Shown here piece by piece: positions 14,644-21,249 of a DNA stretch of 21,249 bases. The position numbers were made by a program, and so were the translations under genes. This stretch comes from CAZPMO01 sp964587515. GTDB lineage: Bacteria > Pseudomonadota > Alphaproteobacteria > MPNO01. The stretch is taken from NCBI GenBank assembly GCA_964587515.1, contig CAZPMO010000080.1, positions 1-21,249 on the forward strand, given 5' to 3'. Every line of letters starts with the position of its first letter. Positions within the stretch are counted from its first letter, which is position 1. The notes beneath the pieces were generated by a model, which saw nothing but the letters and a program-made list of their open reading frames with translations, did no database searches and was not told where the DNA came from.

Positions 14644-16413
14644 TCACTCCTCGGTCAGGCCCGCTATTCGTAATCCCTCGGCCATGTGCTCCATGTACGA
14701 TTCGTTAGTGATCGGCGAACGCCGTCGCCAAGAGGCGACCGTAATTTCGTCCCCGATCGCGAGCATGGCGGCGCAGGCCTCGCGAGCCTCGTCAAGACGT
14801 CCCGAATGACCAAGAGCCGATGTGTATCCGAGGTGGTTGTTGAGCCACGAACTGTCCTCGTTGATCGCCAATTTTCCCCAGGTCACGGCCTCGTCGTATT
14901 TTTTCAAGAACACGCAGGCCTCGGCCTGACGCGCCATCATCGTACCCAACAGATAATCTCGCGGGCTGAGACGCCTTGCCATTTCCAGATGAGGAATGCA
15001 CGCCTCCGCTTGTCCGGAGCACACAAGCGTTGCGCCAAGACTGAGATGCCCGTGCGCATAGCTCGGGTTCAAATCGATCGATTTCCGGAGTTCCGTTATC
15101 GCTTTTTCCGGATCACGAGAGAAGAAGTATGCTCTTCCCAAAGCGCATCGGGCCGCCGCATCCGAAGGGTCGAGTTGCACCGCTTTTCGACCGGCGGCAA
15201 TGGCGTCCGCAAGAGAAATCTCCGGCCCATCGAAACGCGATATCGCCTGCCTGCCCAGCACCTCCGACAAAGCAGAGTGCGCCGGGCCCAGATTGGGGTC
15301 GAGCCCGATCGCCTGACGGAACAGGCGTTCCGCCGTGAGGAATTCTTCTTTCTGGTGCAGATGAGCGTGCCACATGCCACGCAGATATGTTTCCCAGGCA
15401 TCCAGATTTTCGGGGGCCTTGGTGCTGGCGCGTTCCTGTTCCGCGCGCGCCATCTCGGGCTCGATGGTGCCGACCACTACCTGGGTGATCTCGTCCTGTA
15501 CGGCGAAAATGTCTTCCAGTTCGCGATCGTAACGGTCGGCCCAGATGTGGTTTCCCGTCTGGCCGTCGACCAGCTGCGCGGTGATGCGCACGCGGTTGGC
15601 GGACTTGCGCACGCTGCCTTCCAGCACGTAACGAACGCCGAGGTCTTGCGCCACCTGGCGAACGTCCGGCGAATGGCCCTTGTAGGAGAAGCTCGAATTG
15701 CGGGCGGTGACGAAGAACCATCGGACGCGGCTGAGCGCGGTGATGATGTCTTCGCTGATGCCGTCGGAGAAATATTCCTGATCCTCATCGCCCGACATGT
15801 TCTGGAACGGCAACACAGCGATGGACGGCTTGTCGGGCAGGGGGAGCGGCTTGGTTGTATCGGCGGAAGTGGTGGTTTTGTCCGACTGCGCCCGTGCGCG
15901 ATAGACTCGTACCGGCTTGGCGATGTTCTTGACGGTCTGTTCCCCCAGATCGTCGAACGAAGCCGCCGCCTTGCCCGCCGCCTGATCGTAAACGGTGCCG
16001 GAAACATAAACCTCGCCCGCCTCGCAGAGTCCCTCGAGACGGGCGGCCACGTTCACGCCGTCGCCGTGAATATCGTCGCCTTCGACCATCACGTTGCCGA
16101 CATTGATGCCGACCCGAAATTCAATCCGGGTTTCTTCGGGAACGTCCGCGTTGCGCCGGCGCATGGCCCACTGGATGTCGAGCGCATTGCGCACCGCGTC
16201 CACGGCGCTCGGAAATTCGGCAAGGATGCCGTCGCCCATGGTCTATAGAATGCGCCCGCCGTCGGCGGCGATGCGGGGCTCGATCAACTCGGAATAAAGG
16301 GTTCTCAGGCGCGCGCGCGTGCCTTCCTCGTCGGCCTCCATCAGTCGGGAATATCCGACCACGTCGGCTGCCAGGATCGCCGTTAATCGCCTTTGGACTC
16401 GTTCCTCGGCCAC
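14644..16413 (-). pseudogene. adenylate/guanylate cyclase-TolB-TPR gene interrupted by an in-frame TAG
   Basis: A GTG start at 16413 opens a class III cyclase domain: AADVVGYSRLM (15-25), MGDG (59-62) with the second metal Asp 61, GDDIHGDGVNVAAR with the purine-site Asp, and the transition-state Asn and Arg. A linker of about 30 residues leads to a TolB-like segment (PSIAVLPFQNMSGDEDQEYF, then SDGISEDIITALSR) and TPR-like repeats to the end. Codon 57 (16243-16245) is TAG where relatives have the Lys of the IVKTxGDG motif, which is equivalent to the adenine-specifying lysine of mammalian adenylate cyclase C2. The frame is otherwise intact, and 531 codons remain open from Met 59. This is most likely a recent nonsense pseudogene. 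A downstream start at 16239 could still yield a protein with a broken cyclase domain but whole TolB/TPR parts. Confidence 0.8.
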
Positions 16414-16418
16414 GCTTT

Positions 16419-16425
16419 CTCCTTT
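16419..16425 (-). promoter_or_regulatory. ribosome binding site of the interrupted cyclase gene
   Basis: AAAGGAG on the minus strand lies 5 nt before GTG 16413. It supports this as the original start and shows that the segment upstream of the TAG was translated. Confidence 0.65.
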
Positions 16426-16482
16426 GCGCGAATTCTATGTGCGCGCCGACCCGGAGTCTATCGAGGCCCGTTAGCGCTCGGT

Positions 16483-17229
16483 CTATTCCGGCGCCTGGCC
16501 GACTTCCTCACCCAAATGGGTTACGCGATAAAGCTCGTTGAAGGCGACCCAGCGCAGCTTGCAGGTCTGTTCGGCGAGTTTCAGGCAGCGTTCGCGCAGC
16601 GCCGGCGTGGTGGCGTGCTCGTCGACCAGCCCCAGCAGGATATTGCCGTGCTTGATGTCGGCGGTGGCGTGCTCGTCGAAGAAGACAATTTCGGGCGAGT
16701 CCTTGGTGAAGCCGTATTGGGCCAGCAGCGCCGGCACCACCCGCTCGCCGTTCTCGCCGACGAGCTGTGATTCCTGGGTCGCCTGAACCGCGAGGCGCAC
16801 GATCGGCGGTTCCGCGTCGGTAATCCACCAGTAATAGGCGGCGCGCGCGTACCAGGTCGGCAGCAACTCGGTCTCGCGGACCTCATCGTCGGTGAAGCCG
16901 CAATACCGCGTGAAGCGGAAGATCAGGTCGCGATGGTCGTGCGCCGCGCCGCCGTCGATGCCCAGCAGCCCGGCTTCCTCGGCGAGGTTCTCGACGATGT
17001 AATAGGCGATGTCGTCGGGCGACTTCGCGTAGGTCACGCCGATCGAGCGGAAAATCTGGCGCACCAGCACGTAATGCTGACACAGGAACGCACCCAGATG
17101 TTTGATGTCGAGCGCGCCCTCGGAAAGCCGGTCATAGAAGGGATGGTTCATGCAGTGCCAGCGGTCGCGGATCGCGACAAGTTGCTCACTGACGGTCTGG
17201 CCGTTATCGATTTTCATTTTTGTCGCCAT
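16483..17229 (-). CDS. heme-oxygenase-like diiron protein (CADD/PqqC/TenA-type)
   Basis: The product (248 aa) is all-helical and belongs to the TenA/PqqC-like, heme-oxygenase-fold group, often annotated as 'iron-containing redox enzyme'. Likely metal ligands are E84 or E85 (ENLAEEAG), H97 or H99 (AHDHRDL), E153 (TQES), and H187, D191 and H194 in FFDEHATADIKHG. The H-x3-D-x2-H spacing equals that of the diiron protein CADD. Such enzymes use O2 for oxidative cleavage, N-oxygenation or decarboxylation. ATG 17229 has a GGGAGGA ribosome binding site. It lies 33 bp after the acyl-CoA-synthetase-like gene in the same direction, so it is probably in the same operon as that gene and the molybdenum hydroxylase subunit. 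The substrate is unknown; PqqC itself is less likely since no other pqq genes are present. Confidence 0.72.
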   Translation of the reverse strand: MATKMKIDNGQTVSEQLVAIRDRWHCMNHPFYDRLSEGALDIKHLGAFLCQHYVLVRQIFRSIGVTYAKSPDDIAYYIVENLAEEAGLLGIDGGAAHDHRDLIFRFTRYCGFTDDEVRETELLPTWYARAAYYWWITDAEPPIVRLAVQATQESQLVGENGERVVPALLAQYGFTKDSPEIVFFDEHATADIKHGNILLGLVDEHATTPALRERCLKLAEQTCKLRWVAFNELYRVTHLGEEVGQAPE

Positions 17230-17262
17230 TGTTTTTCCTCCCGCGCCCAGAATACCGCTTGC

Positions 17263-18801
17263 CTATGATGATTCCCACAGCGCCTTCAATGCCTCGCGGC
17301 GGATTTTGCCGCGATCGGATTTCGGCAGCGCGTCGATGAAACGGAAATGCCTGGGCCGCTTGAAGTCCGGCAGTTGGCCAGCGCAATGCTCGGCCAGGAC
17401 CGCCGCGTCCGGTGCGGCCCCGTCGCGCGGCACCACATAGCAGACGATCTCCTCGCCATAGATTTCGTCCGGGACGCCGACCGAAGCCGCTTCGTGCACG
17501 TCCGCGTGGCGCATCACCACCCCGTCGATCTCGAGCGGCGCGATGTTCACGCCGCCCCGGATAATCAGATCCTTGACCCGGCCGGTGACGGTGACGAACC
17601 CGTCCGCATCCATCACGCCCAGGTCGCCGGTGCGCGCCCGTTCGCCGAGGCGAAACGGGGTCCGGTCTTCATAGTCGCCGTCGGGGGAGATGGTAGCTAT
17701 GGCGGTCTGGCGGCCGCGAATGGTGATTTCGCCTTCGGTCCCGGCTGGGCAGGTCGCGCCGTCGCCGTCGACGATGGCAAGATCCATGTGACGCGCCGGC
17801 GGTCCGGCGGTGCCGATCTTGTGCCGGTCGTGGCGGTTGCCGCACAGCCAGCCGCCTTCCGACGCGCCATAGAACTGCAACAGCGTGATGCCGTAGATAT
17901 CTTCGAAGCGTCGCCATTGGTCGGGCGCCAGCGGCGCCGAACTCGACGTCATCAGGCGCAGCGACGGCAAATCCGCGCCCTTGATATCGACCGGCCGGCT
18001 CAGCAGCATGTTGATCACGGTCGGCACGCCGACCGCGACGGTGATTTCATGATCGCGGATCCAGTCGAAGAAACGGCCATGGGAGAAATGCCGCGCCATG
18101 TAGAGCGTCAGCCCGGTGGCGAGGAACGGCATCAGCGCGATGATCTGGGGCGACAGCCAGGAAAACGTCCGGTATTCCAGCAGCCGGTCGTCGCCGGTCA
18201 TGCCAGTCATGTCGAGGGTGGAGAGCCCGCACTGCCAGAGCCCGAGATGGTCCCAGACGACGCATTTGGGCTGGTCGGTGGTGCCCGAGGTCGAGAACAC
18301 GCAGGCGATGTCGTCGGCGTCGTTGGCCGCGTCGGCGCGCGCGTCGTCCGGCACATGGGCGAGCATGGCGAACAGCCCGTCATCGTCGGGCCAGGCGCCG
18401 AACCTGATCGCGGCCACGTCGAGCCCGGCGGCCAATGCCTCGCCATCGAGCGCCTCATGCCACAGCACCATCTTCGGCTCGATAAAGCCCAGAATGGCGC
18501 GCAGATGCGCCGCGCTCATCTCGACATGGAACGGGCAGGCCACCGCGCCGGCCCGCCATACCGCCAGGAACACCAGCAGCTTTTCGATGCGTTCGTCGCA
18601 CAGCACCACGATTTTGTCGCCCGGCCGGACGCCCTCGGCCGCCAGCAGCGCCGCGATGCGCTCGACGGCATCGCTCAGTTCCGCGAAATTCAGGCCGAAC
18701 CCGGAATCGAGATCGAAGATCGCGATCTTGTCGGGGTGGCGCGCCGCGTGAGATGCGAGCAATTCGCCGACCGGCCGGAAGGGAATCGCCATTTCGGTCA
18801 T
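17263..18801 (-). CDS. class I adenylate-forming enzyme (acyl-CoA synthetase-like)
   Basis: The product (512 aa) is an ANL-superfamily ligase that should activate a carboxylate with ATP, most likely to an acyl-CoA. Motifs run from the ATP loop TSGTTDQPK (171-179, with Asp replacing the common Gly), through YGASEGG (311-317) and TGDLG with D393 (391-395), to the hinge GRVKD (407-411, R408) and the catalytic Lys K499 in SDRGKIRR. The length is normal. The start at 18801 is 19 bp after the upstream molybdenum hydroxylase stop; AAGGA lies about 10 nt before it, and Met 4 (18792) is an alternative. Placement between an oxidising molybdoenzyme and a diiron protein suggests activation of an acid made or used in this operon. 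The acid is unknown. Confidence 0.87.
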   Translation of the reverse strand: MTEMAIPFRPVGELLASHAARHPDKIAIFDLDSGFGLNFAELSDAVERIAALLAAEGVRPGDKIVVLCDERIEKLLVFLAVWRAGAVACPFHVEMSAAHLRAILGFIEPKMVLWHEALDGEALAAGLDVAAIRFGAWPDDDGLFAMLAHVPDDARADAANDADDIACVFSTSGTTDQPKCVVWDHLGLWQCGLSTLDMTGMTGDDRLLEYRTFSWLSPQIIALMPFLATGLTLYMARHFSHGRFFDWIRDHEITVAVGVPTVINMLLSRPVDIKGADLPSLRLMTSSSAPLAPDQWRRFEDIYGITLLQFYGASEGGWLCGNRHDRHKIGTAGPPARHMDLAIVDGDGATCPAGTEGEITIRGRQTAIATISPDGDYEDRTPFRLGERARTGDLGVMDADGFVTVTGRVKDLIIRGGVNIAPLEIDGVVMRHADVHEAASVGVPDEIYGEEIVCYVVPRDGAAPDAAVLAEHCAGQLPDFKRPRHFRFIDALPKSDRGKIRREALKALWESS

Positions 18802-18820
18802 CGACCGGAGATCCTTGGTG

Positions 18821-21205
18821 TCAGACTTTCCCGAGCGCCTTGAGGACGATTTCGGGCGTCATGGGCTGGTCGGTGACGCGCGCGTCGAACGGGACCAGCG
18901 CGTCGTTGATGGCGTTCAGCACCGCGCTGGGCGCGCCGCCGACGCCGGACTCGCCGGCGCCCTTGGCGCCAAGCTCCGACGACGAGGTCACCGTCTGGAT
19001 ATGGGCGACATCGATATCTGGCATCTCGCCCGCCATGGGCGTCAGGTAATCGGCCATGGTGCCGTTCTGCAACTGGCCGGCATCGTCATAGATGCAGTGT
19101 TCGAACATCGCGCCGCCGAGACCCTGCACCGCGCCGCCCCGGACCTGCTCGTCGGCGAGGTTGGGATTGATCACACGGCCGCAATCCTCGACGATCCAGT
19201 GCTTCAACAGCTTCACGAAACCGGTATCGGTGTCGACCTCCACATAGGCACCGTGGATGCCGTTGGTGTAGATATAGGGCACGTCCTTGACCCGGAAATG
19301 CCGCGTGACGGCCAGCTCGGGCTGGATGTCGTTGGGCAGTTCGCCAAGCTGGAAATGGCCGATGCGGCCGATCTCGGCCAGGGATATGCGAACGGTCTCG
19401 GTGCCCGCGTCGACCACGTTACCGCCGAGCACGTCGAGCTGCGAGGGAGCTGACTGAAGCAGGGCGCTGGCGATGCGGAGAATTTCCTGGCGCAGCGCGC
19501 GCCCCGCCTGCCACGTGGATTCGCCGCCGATGGCGGTGGCGCGCGACGCATAGGTGCCGCCGCCATAGGGCACCGCGTCGGTGTCGCCCGAGATCACCCG
19601 GACATTCTCGATCGGCACGCCGACGGCGGTCGCCGCGATCTGGCGCATGACCGCGTCGGCGCCCTGGCCCTGTTCGGTCACGCCGACCGCGCACAGCACC
19701 GCGCCCGAGGGCTCCAGGCTGACGGTCGAGGCGTCCTGGGCCGCGATCGGGGCGCGGCCGGCGCCGTAATAGCCCACCGGGCTCGGCGCGGTGCCCTTGA
19801 TGAAGGCGGAGATGCCGATGCCGCGATGGACGCCGGTCCCGCGCAACGCCTTTTGCTCGGTCCGCAGCGCGTCATAGTCCATGCGCTCGACCAGCGTCTG
19901 GATGCAGGCCTCGTGCGACAGATCGTTGACCGGCAGGCCGGCCGGGGTGGTGGTCGGATAGCCGTCATCGGGCATGAAGTTGCGCCGCCTGATCTCTACG
20001 GGATCGAGCCCGGTCGCCGCCGCCGCCTTGTCGAGCAGGGATTCGCAGACCGTGATCCCGATCGGGTGTCCGACGGCGCGGTACTGCGACATGGGCACCT
20101 TGTTGAGATAGACGATGGTCGCCTTGGCGCGGTAGTTCTTGTGCTTGTACGGCCCGCCGGTGATGTTGATGACCTGAACCGCTTCGAACACGCTGGTGCG
20201 GGGATAGGCGGAGTAGGGGCCGACGCCGGTGAGATCGTCGATCTCGACGCCCAGGATATCGCCGTCCTTGCTGAGGGCCATGCGGCCGTGCACGCGATGT
20301 TCGCGCGCATGAATGTCGGAGACGAAGGATTCGAGTCGGTCGGCGACGAACTTCACCGGCCGTCCCAGCATGATCGACAGCGCCGCGGTCGCGACCTCGT
20401 CGCCGAAGGTGTGGATCTTCAGACCGAACGAGCCGCCCACGTCGGGCGCGACGATGCGCACATTGTGTTCCTCGACATTGAGGTGCCGCGCGAACACCGT
20501 CTTGATCATGTGCGGCACCTGGCTTGAGGTGTGGATGGTCAATTGTTCGGTGGACGGGTCGTAATCGGCGACCAGCACACGCGCTTCGAGGCTGACGGCG
20601 GTGTGGCGGCCGAATTCAAAACTGTCTTCGACGATGGTGTGGGCGTCGGCGAAGGCGGCGTCCACGTCGCCATTGTCGATGTTCTGGCGCAGCGCGAGAT
20701 TGTCGCCGAGAACGGGGTGGATGGCTGGCGTGCCGGGCTCCAGCGCGGTCTCCTTGTCGGTGACGGTGGGCAGCTCTTCCCAGTCGACGACAATATGTTC
20801 GACCGCGTCCTCGGCCAGGGCGCGGGTCTCGGCGACCACCACGGCCACCGGCTCGCCGTGCCAGCAGGCGCGATCGACCGCCATGGCGTGCTGCGAAGCC
20901 GACTTCATGCCCTCGAAACTGGTGAGAATTCCGGTCCATGGCGTGCACACCTCGGCCAGCTCGCGGCCGGTCACGATCCTGACCACGCCCGGCTGCTTCA
21001 GGGCCTCGGTGGAGTCGATATTGATGATATTGGCGTGCGCGTAGGGGCTGCGCAGAAACGCCGCGTGCAGCGTGCGCCCCACCGGTATGTCGTCGGTATA
21101 TCTGCCGCGTCCGGCCACCGCGCGCCGCGCGCCGGGGCGCGACAGCGAACGGCCGATATAGCTGCCGGAAACGTCGAAGGGGATATCGGCGGGCGTCTCG
21201 GCCAT
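18821..21205 (-). CDS. xanthine dehydrogenase/CO dehydrogenase-type molybdopterin subunit
   Basis: The product (794 aa) is the large molybdopterin-binding subunit of a multi-subunit molybdenum hydroxylase. Evidence is the N-terminal IGRSLSRPGARRAVAGRG block (17-34), VGGSFGLK (256-263), EQGQG (511-515) and the catalytic-type Glu 752 in GAKGAGESGVGG. The active-site loop reads YRAVGHP (375-381), not the AYRCSFR or AYRGAGR of CO dehydrogenase forms I and II, so it is probably not a CO dehydrogenase. Unlike the fused enzyme at 144-2903, it has no [2Fe-2S] domain and needs separate small and FAD subunits. Neither is downstream, so they may lie upstream beyond the window edge. It stands before the adenylate-forming enzyme and the diiron protein in a likely operon. 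The substrate is unknown; heterocycle or aldehyde hydroxylation is expected. Confidence 0.87.
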   Translation of the reverse strand: MAETPADIPFDVSGSYIGRSLSRPGARRAVAGRGRYTDDIPVGRTLHAAFLRSPYAHANIINIDSTEALKQPGVVRIVTGRELAEVCTPWTGILTSFEGMKSASQHAMAVDRACWHGEPVAVVVAETRALAEDAVEHIVVDWEELPTVTDKETALEPGTPAIHPVLGDNLALRQNIDNGDVDAAFADAHTIVEDSFEFGRHTAVSLEARVLVADYDPSTEQLTIHTSSQVPHMIKTVFARHLNVEEHNVRIVAPDVGGSFGLKIHTFGDEVATAALSIMLGRPVKFVADRLESFVSDIHAREHRVHGRMALSKDGDILGVEIDDLTGVGPYSAYPRTSVFEAVQVINITGGPYKHKNYRAKATIVYLNKVPMSQYRAVGHPIGITVCESLLDKAAAATGLDPVEIRRRNFMPDDGYPTTTPAGLPVNDLSHEACIQTLVERMDYDALRTEQKALRGTGVHRGIGISAFIKGTAPSPVGYYGAGRAPIAAQDASTVSLEPSGAVLCAVGVTEQGQGADAVMRQIAATAVGVPIENVRVISGDTDAVPYGGGTYASRATAIGGESTWQAGRALRQEILRIASALLQSAPSQLDVLGGNVVDAGTETVRISLAEIGRIGHFQLGELPNDIQPELAVTRHFRVKDVPYIYTNGIHGAYVEVDTDTGFVKLLKHWIVEDCGRVINPNLADEQVRGGAVQGLGGAMFEHCIYDDAGQLQNGTMADYLTPMAGEMPDIDVAHIQTVTSSSELGAKGAGESGVGGAPSAVLNAINDALVPFDARVTDQPMTPEIVLKALGKV

Positions 21206-21210
21206 CTGGT

Positions 21211-21249
21211 TCAGTCTCCGAGGCGTTTGGTGAGGGTGGTTTCGACGGC
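21211..21249 (-). CDS. C-terminal end of an upstream gene (partial)
   Basis: The last 12 codons read AVETTLTKRLGD and end with a TGA 5 bp before the start of the molybdopterin subunit gene. The close spacing suggests a coding region in the same operon. A [2Fe-2S] subunit, FAD subunit or CoxG-like accessory protein would fit the context, but too little sequence is visible to tell. Confidence 0.45.
   Translation of the reverse strand, partial: AVETTLTKRLGD

Noticed and set aside
16243..16245. TAG in the cyclase gene read as a sense codon (pyrrolysine or suppressor)
   Set aside because: Nothing in the window suggests pyrrolysine machinery, and a single AAG-to-TAG change is a simpler explanation.
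18821..21205. CO dehydrogenase large subunit (coxL) call
   Set aside because: The diagnostic AYRCSFR/AYRGAGR loop is absent; the residues are YRAVGHP.

Overview
The window looks like chromosomal DNA of a GC-rich alphaproteobacterium. The evidence is strong codon bias to G/C at third positions, palindromic intergenic repeats of a type common in that class, a rhizobial-style adenylate cyclase/TolB/TPR gene, TRAP transporter genes and many tightly packed catabolic operons. No rRNA, tRNA, CRISPR array, phage or transposase gene was seen. The organism assignment is inference from gene style, not from a phylogenetic marker.

Region 1 (about 1-8.8 kb) is a catabolic locus of two convergent operons. 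The plus-strand operon encodes a fused [2Fe-2S]/molybdopterin hydroxylase, a 6-hydroxynicotinate reductase-like iron-sulfur protein, an ApbE-related UPF0280 protein and, after a 201-bp gap with repeats, a PF06684 (DUF1185, 'AA_synth') protein. The minus-strand operon encodes an SDR dehydrogenase, an isochorismatase-like cysteine hydrolase and an enamidase. The two stop codons are only 9 bp apart. Hydroxylase, 6-hydroxynicotinate reductase and enamidase are the first three steps of the reductive nicotinate route described in Eubacterium barkeri: nicotinate to 6-hydroxynicotinate to tetrahydro-6-oxonicotinate to 2-formylglutarate. I therefore read the locus as degradation of nicotinate or a related N-heterocycle. 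UPF0280, PF06684 and the cysteine hydrolase are extra parts with no assigned role in that route.

Region 2 (about 9.0-10.9 kb), divergent from the SDR operon, holds the small and large membrane subunits of a TRAP transporter. No substrate-binding subunit gene is nearby. It ends in a good intrinsic terminator.

Region 3 (about 10.9-21.2 kb) lies entirely on the minus strand. From its upstream end it contains the last codons of an unknown gene, a second xanthine dehydrogenase/CO dehydrogenase-type molybdopterin subunit, a class I adenylate-forming (acyl-CoA synthetase-like) enzyme and a heme-oxygenase-like diiron protein (CADD/PqqC/TenA type). These are followed by an adenylate cyclase-TolB-TPR gene interrupted by a single in-frame TAG, and then a tightly overlapping trio: metallo-beta-lactamase-fold hydrolase, LLM-class flavin oxidoreductase and Atm1-type ABC exporter. 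The first group looks like a second oxidation/activation pathway for an organic acid or heterocycle. The trio is a separate operon of uncertain purpose.

There is no gene-free stretch above 300 bases. The longest gaps are 5251-5451 (paired repeats), 8800-8981 (divergent promoter region) and 1-143 (palindromic repeat plus leader).
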